From Leisingera sp. ANG-M7 (GTDB lineage: Bacteria; Pseudomonadota; Alphaproteobacteria; Rhodobacterales; Rhodobacteraceae): DNA of 64,000 bases. The stretch lies in contig NZ_JWLI01000006.1 of NCBI RefSeq assembly GCF_000813965.1, positions 186,001 to 250,000 of the forward strand, given 5' to 3'. Made by a program: the position numbers and the translations under genes. Position 1 is the stretch's first letter, and each line of letters starts with the position of its first letter. The notes beneath the pieces are model-generated. The model was given only the letters and a program-made list of their open reading frames with translations. It made no database searches and was not told the DNA's origin. Below, piece after piece: positions 6,898-16,618 of this stretch.

Positions 6898-8727
6898 ATG
6901 ACCCAGACAGATCAGGCCGCCGCGCCAAACCAAGCGGACATAGCCGAGGACGAACGCCGCTCTGGCCTGCGCACTTTGCGAAAGGTGGGGCCGTATCTAT
7001 GGCCCGAGGGAAACCGGACCGTAAAGGTCCGCGTGGTGCTGGCCCTGGCGGTGCTGGTGCTGGCAAAGCTGATCGCGGTCTATACGCCGATGCTTTACAA
7101 AGGCGCGGTCGACAGCCTGGCGGGCGAGGGCGTGCCGCCGCTGGCGCTTGGCGCCATCGGCCTGACGGTGGCCTACGGCATGGCGCGGATCCTGACCACC
7201 GGGTTCCAGCAGCTGCGCGATGCGGTCTTTGCACCGGTGGGGCAGCGTGCCCTGCGGCGGCTGGCGCTGGAGACCTTTACCCATATCCATCGTCTGTCGA
7301 TGCGCTACCATATCACCCGCAAGACCGGCGGCCTCAGCCGGATCATCGAGCGCGGGGTGAAGGGCGTCGAGTTCCTGCTGCGTTTCATGCTGTTTTCCAT
7401 CGGGCCACTGATCCTGGAACTGACATTAGTAGCGGTGATCCTGACGGTGCTGTTCGACGCTTGGTACCTGGTGGTCGTAGCTGTCACCATCGGACTTTAT
7501 GTGTGGTTCACCTTTGCGGTCACCGAATGGCGTGTGAAGCTTCGCAGGGAAATGAACAAGCAGGATACCGATGCCAACCAGAAGGCCATCGACAGCCTGC
7601 TGAACTTTGAAACGGTGAAATATTTTGTCGCCGAGGAGCGCGAGGCGGAACGCTATGACGGCGCCATGCGGGGCTATGCGCAGGCGGCGCTCAAGACTGC
7701 TTATTCATTGGCGGCGCTGAATTTTGGCCAGAGCGTGATCATCACTGGGGGTCTGGTTGGAGTGATGGTGATGGCCGCCATCGGTGTGGAGCAGGGCAAC
7801 CTGACCGTCGGTGATTTTGTCATGGTCAACGCCTACATGATCCAGATCACCGTGCCGCTGAACTTCCTCGGCACCGTCTACCGCGAAATCCGTCAGAGTC
7901 TGGTAGACATGGGAGAGATGTTCGACCTTCTGGAGCAGCCTGCGGATGTTAGTGACAGGCCCGGTGCCGGGGAGCTGCAAGTGAACGGCGGACGGATCAC
8001 GCTTGAGAATGTGCGGTTCTCCTACGATGCCGGACGGGAGATCCTGAAGGGCATATCGCTGGAGGCAGAGCCGGGCCAGACCGTGGCAATTGTCGGCTCC
8101 ACCGGGTCGGGAAAGTCGACCATCGGGCGGCTGCTGTTCCGCTTCTATGACGTCACAGGCGGGGCACTGAAGATCGACGGCCAGGATGTGCGGGATGTGA
8201 CCCAGCACAGCTTGCATCAGGCCATCGGAGTGGTGCCGCAGGACACGGTGCTGTTTAATGACACCATCCGTTACAACATCGCTTATGGCCGCGACGGGGC
8301 CACGCAGGAGGATGTGGAACAGGCGGCGCGGGACGCGCAGATCCACGACTTCATCATGGCGCTGCCAGAAGGTTATGAGACACAGGTGGGTGAGCGCGGG
8401 CTGAAGCTGTCGGGCGGCGAGAAGCAGCGGGTGGGGATCGCCCGGACGCTTTTGAAGAACCCGCCGGTGCTGCTGCTGGACGAGGCGACCTCGGCGCTCG
8501 ATACCGATACCGAGCAGGAAATCAAGGAAGCGCTGGCACGGGCTGGACAGGGGCGCACGGTGATCACCATCGCCCACCGCCTGTCCACCATTGCCGAGGC
8601 AGACAGGATTGTAGTGCTGGAACAGGGCGAGATTGCCGAGACCGGGAGCCATGAGGAACTGCTGGCCCGGGAGGGCCGCTATGCCCGGCTGTGGCAGCGT
8701 CAGCAAGCGGACCAGGATGCAGCCTGA
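6898..8727 (+). CDS. ABC exporter, Atm1/heavy-metal type (fused permease and ATPase)
   Basis: A 609-residue half-transporter. The N-terminal half is a type IV exporter membrane domain (about residues 30-320) with the Atm1-specific stretch LLNFETVKYFVAEEREAERY. The ATPase half has Walker A GSTGSGKST near residue 400, signature LSGGEKQR near 504, Walker B VLLLDEATSALD near 525 and the H-loop IAHRLST. Atm1-type proteins act as homodimers and export glutathione-linked compounds, connected to Fe-S cluster assembly in mitochondria and to heavy-metal tolerance in alphaproteobacteria. The start has AGGAACAGCC just upstream. It is monocistronic as far as can be seen. Confidence 0.93.
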   Translation: MTQTDQAAAPNQADIAEDERRSGLRTLRKVGPYLWPEGNRTVKVRVVLALAVLVLAKLIAVYTPMLYKGAVDSLAGEGVPPLALGAIGLTVAYGMARILTTGFQQLRDAVFAPVGQRALRRLALETFTHIHRLSMRYHITRKTGGLSRIIERGVKGVEFLLRFMLFSIGPLILELTLVAVILTVLFDAWYLVVVAVTIGLYVWFTFAVTEWRVKLRREMNKQDTDANQKAIDSLLNFETVKYFVAEEREAERYDGAMRGYAQAALKTAYSLAALNFGQSVIITGGLVGVMVMAAIGVEQGNLTVGDFVMVNAYMIQITVPLNFLGTVYREIRQSLVDMGEMFDLLEQPADVSDRPGAGELQVNGGRITLENVRFSYDAGREILKGISLEAEPGQTVAIVGSTGSGKSTIGRLLFRFYDVTGGALKIDGQDVRDVTQHSLHQAIGVVPQDTVLFNDTIRYNIAYGRDGATQEDVEQAARDAQIHDFIMALPEGYETQVGERGLKLSGGEKQRVGIARTLLKNPPVLLLDEATSALDTDTEQEIKEALARAGQGRTVITIAHRLSTIAEADRIVVLEQGEIAETGSHEELLAREGRYARLWQRQQADQDAA

Positions 8728-8861
8728 CGGGGCTGCCAGGCGCCGGAGCGGGGAAACCATCTTTTGCTTTCCCATTGACCGAGATTCTTGGGTGTTTAGT
8801 GTGCTCGCACTGCGGGCTGAGGTGGCGATTGAGACTGCCGGCCCAAAAAAAGGACATGTGT

Positions 8862-9188
8862 ATGAAGACCCTTCTGACTGCCGCCTCCGCGGCTGCCCTG
8901 CTTGCCTTTCAAGCGCCTGCCTATGCCGAAGATCTTGAGTTCCTGCTGGTGAATGACAGCAGTGCCGATCTGGTTGAGTTCAACGTTTCACCCGCGTCTT
9001 CGAACAGCTGGGAAGGCAACCTGATGGAAGGCGGCTACCTTGCGCCGAGCTATGAGATTGATGTTCTGATTGCCGACGGCGCAACCACCTGCGTCTATGA
9101 CATTCGCGGCAGTTTCGCTGATGGCTCCGAAGCAGAGGACTATGGTCTCGATCTGTGCGATCTGGGTGAATACACTTTCACCGACTGA
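8862..9188 (+). CDS. Small exported protein of unknown function
   Basis: AGGA at 8851-8854 lies seven bases before the ATG at 8862, which opens a signal peptide (MKTLLTAASAAALLAFQAPAYA). The mature 86 residues are acidic and contain two cysteines (TTCVYDIRG and LDLCDLG), with a pattern of short beta strands: LEFLLVNDSSADLVEFNVSP and YEIDVLIADG. Similar short periplasmic proteins occur in many roseobacters without an assigned role. A bidirectional terminator follows. Confidence 0.75.
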   Translation: MKTLLTAASAAALLAFQAPAYAEDLEFLLVNDSSADLVEFNVSPASSNSWEGNLMEGGYLAPSYEIDVLIADGATTCVYDIRGSFADGSEAEDYGLDLCDLGEYTFTD

Positions 9189-9226
9189 TCTTTGCTGTGC
9201 GCCGGAAATGGCGGCATGCAGAAAGG

Positions 9227-9260
9227 AAAAGCCCCGCCGGAGCGGGGCTTTTTTGTTTTT
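9227..9260. terminator. Bidirectional terminator
   Basis: AAAAGCCCCG (9227-9236) pairs with CGGGGCTTTT (9243-9252) around a six-base loop, with T-runs on both strands. It serves the rightward exported-protein gene and the leftward RND permease that ends at 9265. Confidence 0.9.
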
Positions 9261-9264
9261 CTGG

Positions 9265-12200
9265 TTACTCCGCTGCGCGCAAGCGGCCGCTGGGGGCTGG
9301 CGGTTGCGGTTCGTCTTCCTCGGATCCCGACTCCTTTTCGCCGGTCTCAGGTATGGCGTCTTCCACCCACTGGATTTCGGTGGTCGGCAGCTGACGCGCC
9401 TTCTTGAACAGCTTGGAGTCCTGCGCGATGCGGCTGGAGCGGCCGCGGGTGATCCGCGACAGCATCCGGCCGAGGGCCCGCATGTAGGTGGAGAACCATA
9501 CCCGGATCGACAAGAGCGAGGGCGTGACCACCAGGGTCAGCACAGTAGCGATGCCCAGGCCGAAGACCACGGCGGTCGCCAGCTGCTTCCACCACAGCGC
9601 GGTGGGGCTGTCGATGGAGTAGCCGCCGTTGATGAAGTCCAGGCTGACGCCGAACATCATCGGGGTGAGGCCCGCCATCGTGGTGATGGTGGTCAGCAGA
9701 ACCGGACGGATACGCGCTTCGGCGGTGCGGATGATCGCCTCGATCCGCGGCATCTGCTGGCTGAACTCCTGATAGGTGTCGATCAGCACGATGTTGTTGT
9801 TCACCACAATGCCTGCCAGTGCAACGATGCCGGTGCCGGTCATGATGATCGAGAATGGCTGCTGCATCACCATCATGCCGATCAGCACGCCGGTGGTGGA
9901 CAGCACCACCGCCAGCAGCACCAGCACCGAGTTGTAGAAGCTGTTGAACTGGGCCAGCAGGATCACGAACATAAGCGCCAGCGCGCCGGCAAAGGCCTTG
10001 GACAGGAAGGCACCGGATTCCTCCTGCTCCTCCTGGTCGCCGGTCCATTCCCAGCCGATACTGCGCGGCAGCGGGTCGGTCTCCAGCCATTCGGTCAGGA
10101 CGGCGATCCGCTCGTTTGCGTTCATCGGGCTTATCTTGGCGCCGTCGTCCAGCGCTGCCAGCACGGCATCAAAGCTGCCGGCGCCAGTCAGTTGCACCAG
10201 TTGCATTACCTTACCATTTGGCGCGGTCAGGGATTGGCCGGTAGCGGTGGAGCCTTCCGCAAGCTCCTTGAGGACCGCCAGGCGGGTCATTTCACCGCTG
10301 CCGGCATCCTCAATCACAACCTTGTTCAGGCCCGGTTCCACATCCGCCTTGACGTCATAGAAACGCTCCTGGCCGATGCGGTTGATCTGCGCCAGTTTCG
10401 GCACCGGCTGGCGCGTCACAAAGTTGGACAGCGGCACCAGCCCGTCCGAGGTGCGGACCTTGAGGTTGTCGAGCGTTGACAGCACCCGGTCCTGTTCCGG
10501 CAGGCGGACGCGGATCTCGATCTCCTCGTCGGAGCTGTCGACCCTCATGGTGTCCAAGAGGATGCCGCGGGTGACCAGCTGCACCATCGCGCCCACGGTC
10601 GCCACGTCGGCGCCATAGCGGCCGGCCTTCTCGACGTCCACGTTGATCTGCCAGTCGATGCCGGGCAGGGGCAGGCTGTCTTCGATCAGGATCAGGCCCG
10701 GGGTGTTTTCAAACTTTTCCCGCGCGGCCAGGGTAGCTTCGGTCAGGTCCTCCCAGCCGTCGCCGCGCAGGCGCAGATGCACCGGCTTGCCGGAGGCGGG
10801 ACCTTGCGCCAGGGCGCGGACCTCAATTTCGAAACCGGGCAGTTCGCCAAGCATCGCGTTCAGCTCGTCGATCACTGTGTTGCCGTCGTATTCTTCGGCG
10901 ATCACCTTTTTCTCAAAGCCCAGGTATTTGCTCAGAAGCCCGCCGAACCAGCCGTCGAGCGGCTCGCTCTCGGTGGGGCGCTCTTCCCACGGGATGATTT
11001 CGAACTGGACCTGGCCGATGGTGTCCGGCGGCAGCTGCGCGCCGGAGCTGTCGGTGTTGAGGCCGCCGTCGCCTGCAAAGGAAAACACGTTGATCACCGC
11101 GTGGTGCTGAAGGATGACCTCCTCAGCCGCGCGCACCATCTCGTCCTTTTCATGCAGGGAGATGTTGCCGCGGGCGCGGACATAGGCGGTGGCCTGTTCC
11201 GGCTCCGAGTCGACGAAGAATTCAACGCCGTAGTTGTTCTCGCTGAAGGTCGAGAAGACGGTCATGATGGCAAAGCCCACGGCGGCGATGGTCACCACCG
11301 GCATTACCGGGTTGCCCGCGATGAACTTGATCACATGGCCGAACGGGGTGTGGTGGTAGCCGGGGGCAACCTCCTGCTCCTCGCGCTCCACCTTGACGGA
11401 ACTGAGCGTGATGGAGGCCGCAAAGGATGCCAGCGTAAACACCAGCCCGCCGAACAGGACGCCCGCCATCGGGGCAGTGCCCTCTCCCAGCAGGTAGGAG
11501 GGGTTCAGCATCTGCATCGCGCCCGCAAACATGCCCCACATCGCCACCGGCACCAGCACGGAACGAAGCCACCAGGGCGCAATCATCCGCAGTGCGCGCG
11601 AGGCGCCCTCGAAAGTTCGGCTGATGCGGCCGGTGACACCACCCATGACGGGCAAGTAGATCAGCGCCACTACCAGCGAGGCGGACAGAACGAAGATCAG
11701 GGTCACGGGCAGCATGCCCATGAACTCACCCGGCACACCGGGCCAGAACAGCATCGGCAGGAAGGCGCAGAGCGTGGTCGCGGTGGAGGACACGATTGGC
11801 CAGAACATCCTCTGCGCCGCCTCGACATAGGCGTGCATCGGGCCGGTGCCTTCCTTGATCCGCTTGTCGGCGTATTCCACCACCACGATGGCGCCGTCGA
11901 CCAGCATCCCCACGGCGAGGATCAGGCCGAACATCACAATGTTGGAGATCGAGATCCCCATCAGGGCGAGCAAAGCGAAACATAGCAGGAATGACGTAGG
12001 AATGGCAAAACCCACCAGCAGCGCGGCCCGGCTGCCAAGCGCCGACAGCACAACGATCATCACAAGTGCAATGGCGGTCAGAACCGAACCTTCCAGCTGG
12101 CTGACCATCGAGCCCACAACGCGGCTCTGGTCGTTGGAGGTGCCGACTTTGACTGCGGCCTGCAGTTCCGGCGGCCATTTGGACTTGGAGACCTCAATGG

Positions 12201-13101
12201 TTTCTTTCACCAGGTTCACGGTGTCGATCAGGTTGTAGCCTTTGCGCTTGACCACCTGGAGGGCAACCGTGTCTTCGCCGTTGAAGCGGGCAGTGCCTTC
12301 GCGGTCTTCAAAGGTAAAGTTAATCTGTGCCAGCTCGCCCAGCTTGACCACCCGGTCGCCGTTGGTCTTGACCGGCAGCTGGTAGATGTCCTTCACATCA
12401 TCAAAGGAGGAGGGGATCTTGACCGAAAACGCGCCCTGGCTGGTCTCCACCTCACCAGCCGCAATCAGCTGGTTGTTGTTCTGCACAACGTTGATCAGCT
12501 CAAGTGCGGTGACGTTGTAGGCTTCCAGCCGCAAGGGATCGATCAGCACCTCGACCATCTCGTCGCGGTTGCCGGCGATGCCGGCCTCCAGCACTGCATC
12601 CAGCGCCTCAAGGTCGTCCTGCAAGTCTTTGGCAATGCGCGCCATCGTGCGTTCCGGCACTGCGCCGGTCAGGTTCACGATGACGATCGGAAATTCGGAG
12701 AAGTTGATCTCGGTGATCGAGTATTTCTCAGCTCCTTCCGGGAACTCGGCCTCGGCCTTGTCCATGGCGTCGCGCACGTCGGCCATGATGGCGGTCTTGT
12801 CCCAGCCGAACTCGAACTCCAGCGCCACCCCGGCATATCCTTCGGCGGCGGTGGAGGTCATCTTGTCGAGCCCGTCGAGGTCGGCAAGCTCGGTCTCCAT
12901 GACCTTGACCATCAGGGATTCTGCATCCTCGGCGGAGATGCCGGGGAAGGGCACGGAGATGAACAGGGCCGGGATTTCAATGTCCGGCTCGCCTTCCTTG
13001 GGCAGCATCGAATAGGCGAAGCCGCCGACAAGCAGCGAGATTGCGATGAACGCCAGGACCATCCGGGCGCGGCCGGCAGCCCAATCGACGATGCCAATCA
13101 C
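9265..13101 (-). CDS. RND efflux permease (AcrB/HAE family)
   Basis: A 1278-residue inner-membrane pump, longer than AcrB (1049), partly through a hydrophobic insertion near residues 510-600 and a charged C-terminal tail. RND features are the TM1 start (ARMVLAFIAISLLVGGFAYSML), the PGISAEDAESL segment, FSEFPIVIVNL, TM4 GMLVDGAIVVVEYADKR and TM10 GIVVNNNIVLIDT. Compared with AcrB, TM4 keeps Asp407 but has Gly for Asp408, and TM10 has Asn where AcrB has Lys940, so the proton relay is altered. It starts with GTG overlapping the adaptor stop by four bases (GTGA), which indicates translational coupling. No outer-membrane TolC partner or repressor gene is adjacent. Substrate unknown. Confidence 0.92.
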   Translation of the reverse strand: MIGIVDWAAGRARMVLAFIAISLLVGGFAYSMLPKEGEPDIEIPALFISVPFPGISAEDAESLMVKVMETELADLDGLDKMTSTAAEGYAGVALEFEFGWDKTAIMADVRDAMDKAEAEFPEGAEKYSITEINFSEFPIVIVNLTGAVPERTMARIAKDLQDDLEALDAVLEAGIAGNRDEMVEVLIDPLRLEAYNVTALELINVVQNNNQLIAAGEVETSQGAFSVKIPSSFDDVKDIYQLPVKTNGDRVVKLGELAQINFTFEDREGTARFNGEDTVALQVVKRKGYNLIDTVNLVKETIEVSKSKWPPELQAAVKVGTSNDQSRVVGSMVSQLEGSVLTAIALVMIVVLSALGSRAALLVGFAIPTSFLLCFALLALMGISISNIVMFGLILAVGMLVDGAIVVVEYADKRIKEGTGPMHAYVEAAQRMFWPIVSSTATTLCAFLPMLFWPGVPGEFMGMLPVTLIFVLSASLVVALIYLPVMGGVTGRISRTFEGASRALRMIAPWWLRSVLVPVAMWGMFAGAMQMLNPSYLLGEGTAPMAGVLFGGLVFTLASFAASITLSSVKVEREEQEVAPGYHHTPFGHVIKFIAGNPVMPVVTIAAVGFAIMTVFSTFSENNYGVEFFVDSEPEQATAYVRARGNISLHEKDEMVRAAEEVILQHHAVINVFSFAGDGGLNTDSSGAQLPPDTIGQVQFEIIPWEERPTESEPLDGWFGGLLSKYLGFEKKVIAEEYDGNTVIDELNAMLGELPGFEIEVRALAQGPASGKPVHLRLRGDGWEDLTEATLAAREKFENTPGLILIEDSLPLPGIDWQINVDVEKAGRYGADVATVGAMVQLVTRGILLDTMRVDSSDEEIEIRVRLPEQDRVLSTLDNLKVRTSDGLVPLSNFVTRQPVPKLAQINRIGQERFYDVKADVEPGLNKVVIEDAGSGEMTRLAVLKELAEGSTATGQSLTAPNGKVMQLVQLTGAGSFDAVLAALDDGAKISPMNANERIAVLTEWLETDPLPRSIGWEWTGDQEEQEESGAFLSKAFAGALALMFVILLAQFNSFYNSVLVLLAVVLSTTGVLIGMMVMQQPFSIIMTGTGIVALAGIVVNNNIVLIDTYQEFSQQMPRIEAIIRTAEARIRPVLLTTITTMAGLTPMMFGVSLDFINGGYSIDSPTALWWKQLATAVVFGLGIATVLTLVVTPSLLSIRVWFSTYMRALGRMLSRITRGRSSRIAQDSKLFKKARQLPTTEIQWVEDAIPETGEKESGSEEDEPQPPAPSGRLRAAE

Positions 13102-14210
13102 TGTTCAGTCTCCCGGTAGGTGGCCGCCACGGCGACGCCTTCGGTTACAAAATCCTGTCCCACCACGATCACGTCTGCGTTCTCAGGAAGTCCGCCCAGC
13201 CAGACGCCGTCCACATCATCGCGCAGAAGCTGCACAGGGTAGAATACCACGGTGCTGTCGGATCCGACAACGCGCACGCCCAACTGGCCCTCGTTGTTCA
13301 GCGTCAGCGCCGATTGCGGCACTTTGTGCGCCAGCGAGCCGGCCGACGAAATCGCGATGTCTGCGGTCTGGCCGTCACGGATATTCAGATCCGGGTTAGG
13401 GACGGTGATCTCAACTTCAAAGGTGCGGGTGGTCGGATCAGCAGAGCGGCTGAGGAAGGTGACCTCCCCCTGGACCTGCTGGCCGGTGGACAGCTCAGCG
13501 CCTGCAATGGCGCCCAGTTCCACCTTGTTGACCTCAGCCTCCGGCACATAGCCGACCAGCTTGATGGTATCGAGCTGAATGACCGTGCCGCAGAGGCTGC
13601 CGGGCTGCAGCAGGCTGCCAAGTTCCGCGGTGTCGCTTTCCAGAAGACCGTCGAAAGGTGCGGCGATGGTCAGGTTCGCAATCTCCCGCTCCGCCGCAGC
13701 CACTGCGGCCTGTGCGGAACGTTCCGCTGCTTCGGCCGACGCCAGCCGGGTTTCAGACGCGTATCCGCCCTCCGACAGCTTGGCTGCCGCGGTCAGATTG
13801 ATCTTGGCTTCCTTCAGTTGCGCTTGTGCCTGAAGCAGCGATGCCGGGCGGGTGCCGGGGTCAAGTTCGCACAGCAGGTCGCCCCTTTGGACGTGCGCGC
13901 CCTTGCGCAGCGGCTCGGAAATGACGGTAGAGGTGGTTTCGGCCCGTACTTCCACCTGGCGGATGGCCTGGGTCTGGCCGCGCAGGATCACCGCATTACC
14001 GATGGTGCGCGCCTTGCTTTGAATGGCAACAACGCCGACGCGCGATTCTTCTGCCTCTGCCAGTTGCTCGCCTTCTGCTGCCGTTTCGGCCCCGGTCGCC
14101 TCCGTTGCGTCTTCCCCGCGGGCAAAGGCCATCAGATCGTCGCGCTCGAAAACCACCAGGTAAAGGCTGGCGGATACCGCCACCGCGGTCAGTATCGGTA
14201 CAATGCGCAT
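13098..14210 (-). CDS. RND periplasmic adaptor (HlyD/MFP family)
   Basis: The ATG at 14210 is preceded by AGGAAAGG and begins a membrane-anchor sequence (MRIVPILTAVAVSASLYLVVF); an upstream in-frame start lacks these. The 370-residue product has the order expected of a membrane fusion protein: anchor, acidic linker, lipoyl half (VRAETTSTVISEPLRKGAHVQRGDLLCELD), an alpha-helical hairpin rich in Ala and Glu (about 125-195), second lipoyl half (IAAPFDGLLES), beta-barrel (GYVPEAEVNKV, FLSRSADPTTRTFEVEI) and membrane-proximal domain. It pairs with the RND permease encoded next, with a four-base overlap. Confidence 0.92.
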   Translation of the reverse strand: MRIVPILTAVAVSASLYLVVFERDDLMAFARGEDATEATGAETAAEGEQLAEAEESRVGVVAIQSKARTIGNAVILRGQTQAIRQVEVRAETTSTVISEPLRKGAHVQRGDLLCELDPGTRPASLLQAQAQLKEAKINLTAAAKLSEGGYASETRLASAEAAERSAQAAVAAAEREIANLTIAAPFDGLLESDTAELGSLLQPGSLCGTVIQLDTIKLVGYVPEAEVNKVELGAIAGAELSTGQQVQGEVTFLSRSADPTTRTFEVEITVPNPDLNIRDGQTADIAISSAGSLAHKVPQSALTLNNEGQLGVRVVGSDSTVVFYPVQLLRDDVDGVWLGGLPENADVIVVGQDFVTEGVAVAATYRETEQ

Positions 14211-14319
14211 GTCGGGCCTTTCCTGATTTCTGTCTTCTTCCACGTGCGAACGGCCGTTGTCCGTCGGGCGGGCAGACCAGTTCACAGCGGAGTCGCGCGT
14301 ATGTGATAGGCCTGATATA

Positions 14320-14350
14320 GGAGATGTCCATTCTAAACTAAGTGGTTTAG
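14320..14350 (-). promoter_or_regulatory. Candidate operator and promoter of the RND operon
   Basis: CTAAAC (14333-14338) and GTTTAG (14345-14350) form an interrupted inverted repeat of 18 bp about 125 bases before the adaptor start. Read leftward, a CTTAGT/TATATC pair with 18-base spacing could be a -35/-10, with the -35 inside the repeat. That arrangement suits a TetR- or MarR-type repressor, but no such gene is adjacent. Inference from position and symmetry only. Confidence 0.35.
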
Positions 14351-14499
14351 TTCACATTTCTTGCTTTTCTGGGGTAAATGGCAAAGTTTCTGGTGCAAAC
14401 GGGCCACTTGGCTTGTCCTCTGAGCCGGGGTAAGAGGGGCGCGACGCATTCAATACCGGTGCGGGCGGCAGCCCGGGCCGCGCATATCAGGGGCTTTTC

Positions 14500-15171
14500 A
14501 TGAGCGATACCGACAGCTTTATCGACGAAGTGACCGAAGAGGTCCGCCGTGACCGGCTTTTCCTGATGCTGAAACGCTATGGCTGGATCGGCGGCGCTGT
14601 GGTGGTGATGATTGTTGGCGGTGCCGCATTCCGGGAATACAACAAGGCCAAGGATCAGACCGCAGCTGAAAAGCTTGGCGACGGCATCACCGCCGCACTC
14701 AAGATCGACGGCAGCGCGCAACAGGCTGAGGCTTTGAAATCTGTCCCGGCGGAGAGCGCTGGCGGCGCTGCCGTTCTGAACATGCTTGAAGCGGGAGCGC
14801 TGGCGGAGGCTGGCAAGACCGTTGAGGCGGTGGCAAAGCTGGAGGCGGTTGCCGTTGATGGCGGGCTGCCGCTGATCTACCGCCATGTCGCTAGCTTCAA
14901 GGCGCTGGCTCTGCAGGCCGGCAGCCTGAGCGTTGCGGACCGCCGTGTTCAGTATGAGGCGCTGGCCCAGCCTGGGGCACCTTTGGCGCTGCTCGCCTCT
15001 GAACAATTGGCGCTGCTGGATGTGGAAGAAGGCAATACAAGCGCTGCCATCAGCCGGTTGCGCGATATCGTTGCGGATGCAACGGTCACTGCGGACTTGA
15101 AAGACCGCGCGTCTCAGGTGATTGTGGCGCTTGGCGGCTCGGTCAACGGGGATGCCGCGCCTGAGGGGTAG
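14500..15171 (+). CDS. YfgM-like TPR protein, ancillary SecYEG/BamB-associated
   Basis: A 223-residue protein with a cytoplasmic N-terminus (VRRDRLFLMLKRYGW), one transmembrane segment at about 29-46 (IGGAVVVMIVGGAAF) and a periplasmic helical region with TPR-like repeats. This is the layout of YfgM (TPR_21 family), which in E. coli sits at the SecYEG translocon and contacts chaperones of outer-membrane proteins. The gene order here, this protein then bamB then der, matches yfgM-bamB-der in E. coli, which strengthens the call. It ends 53 bases before bamB. Confidence 0.82.
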   Translation: MSDTDSFIDEVTEEVRRDRLFLMLKRYGWIGGAVVVMIVGGAAFREYNKAKDQTAAEKLGDGITAALKIDGSAQQAEALKSVPAESAGGAAVLNMLEAGALAEAGKTVEAVAKLEAVAVDGGLPLIYRHVASFKALALQAGSLSVADRRVQYEALAQPGAPLALLASEQLALLDVEEGNTSAAISRLRDIVADATVTADLKDRASQVIVALGGSVNGDAAPEG

Positions 15172-15224
15172 GGCGCTCCGCGGATGGGAACTTGCGGAAA
15201 AAGTAGGGCACACAGGGCAGGGCA

Positions 15225-16547
15225 ATGACAATAATCAAAACTTTCTCCCGGGCACGGGTTCTTCTTTGCACAACCGCAGCTGCGGCCATTCTGGCAGCCT
15301 GCGCAGAGAAAGAGGTCATCCTGCGCGGCGAGCGCGAGGACATCCGACCAGAGGCTGCGGAGCAAACCGTCAACCAGTCCCGCGCCATTTCCCTTCCGCA
15401 GCAAGCCGCAAATGCAAGCTGGGAACAGGGTCACGGCGCCGAGGCCGGACGTACCGCGCATCCGGCGTTGGCTGCTGCGCCTCAGCGCATCTGGTCCGCG
15501 TCTATCGGCTCAGGCGACAGCCGCCGCCAGCGCATCACCGCAACCCCTGTTGTGGGCGGCGGTCGTATTTACACGCTAGACAGTGCCGCACGGGTTTCGG
15601 CGGTTTCACCCCAGGGCCAGATCCTGTGGCAAAGCGAACTTATTCCTGCAGAGGATGATGAAGGCCAGGCGACCGGCGGCGGAGTGGCCTATGCGGATGA
15701 TGTGCTGTACGTCTCGTCCGGTTTTGGCGTGCTCACAGCGCTCAATGCGTCAGATGGTACCTTAATCTGGCGGCAAGAACTGGACGCGACCGGCTCCGGT
15801 CAGCCGCGGGTCAGCGGCGGGCTGGTCTACCTGGTGGCAGGCGACGACACCGGCTGGGCCGTGAACGCCAAGGATGGCCGCATCGCCTGGCAGATCGACG
15901 CCTCACCCTCGCCGGCCAACGTTCTGGGCGCTCCGGCTCCGGTGGTGACAAATGACCTTGCGGTCTTTGCCTTCGGCTCCGGCGATTTGATCGCTACCTT
16001 CCGCCGCGGCGGCCTGCGCCGGTGGAGCGCGTCTGTAGCAGGTCAGCGCACTGGCCAGACCCTTTCCCGGATCAGTGATGTTACCGGTGCGCCGGTGGTG
16101 TCGGGCAACCGGCTGTATGCCGGCAATAACTCAGGCCGCACGGTGGCAATTGATCTCGAGACCGGCGACCGTCTGTGGACCGCGCGCGAAGGTGCCGCCG
16201 GGACGGCATGGCCTGCGGGCGGCAGCCTGTTCCAGGTCAGCGACCTCAATCAGCTGCTGCGGCTGGACGCCGGCAGCGGCGAGGTGATCTGGGCCGTGGA
16301 CCTTCCGGGCTACTTGAAGGACAAGCCACGGAAGCGCGGCCAGATCCATGTGCACCATGGCCCCGTTGTGGCGGGCGGTCAGGTGGTTCTTGCCTCCAAC
16401 GACGGGTTGCTGCGTTTCTTCAACCCCGTCGACGGCAGCCTGTCCCGCACTGCGGAAGTGCCTGGCGGCGCCACCACGGCACCGGTTGTCGCCGGGCGCA
16501 CGCTCTATGTGGTTTCCACCAAGGGCGATTTGCTGGCATACCGCTGA
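15225..16547 (+). CDS. bamB: Outer membrane assembly lipoprotein BamB (PQQ-like beta-propeller)
   Basis: A 440-residue lipoprotein with a lipobox ending at Cys26 (AAAILAAC) and a beta-propeller built from repeated WxxxL/GxxxAxDxxTGxxxW units: ALNASDGTLIWRQEL, AVNAKDGRIAWQID, AIDLETGDRLWTA and RLDAGSGEVIWAVDL. BamB is a periplasmic-side part of the BAM complex that inserts beta-barrel proteins into the outer membrane. It lies between a YfgM-like gene and der, the enteric order. The two porins later in the window are typical clients of the complex. Confidence 0.92.
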   Translation: MTIIKTFSRARVLLCTTAAAAILAACAEKEVILRGEREDIRPEAAEQTVNQSRAISLPQQAANASWEQGHGAEAGRTAHPALAAAPQRIWSASIGSGDSRRQRITATPVVGGGRIYTLDSAARVSAVSPQGQILWQSELIPAEDDEGQATGGGVAYADDVLYVSSGFGVLTALNASDGTLIWRQELDATGSGQPRVSGGLVYLVAGDDTGWAVNAKDGRIAWQIDASPSPANVLGAPAPVVTNDLAVFAFGSGDLIATFRRGGLRRWSASVAGQRTGQTLSRISDVTGAPVVSGNRLYAGNNSGRTVAIDLETGDRLWTAREGAAGTAWPAGGSLFQVSDLNQLLRLDAGSGEVIWAVDLPGYLKDKPRKRGQIHVHHGPVVAGGQVVLASNDGLLRFFNPVDGSLSRTAEVPGGATTAPVVAGRTLYVVSTKGDLLAYR

Positions 16548-16618
16548 CAGTGTTTCCGGGTGGCACAAGCCGCGCGGATGCGCTATGAGCCGCGTCTGAA
16601 TCGCAGAAAGCTGGTCTG

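Noticed and set aside
9070-10479. Long rightward frame over the RND permease
   Set aside because: Shadow of the permease in another frame; the product is His/Gln/Arg-rich without any domain, and a terminator at 9227 lies inside it.
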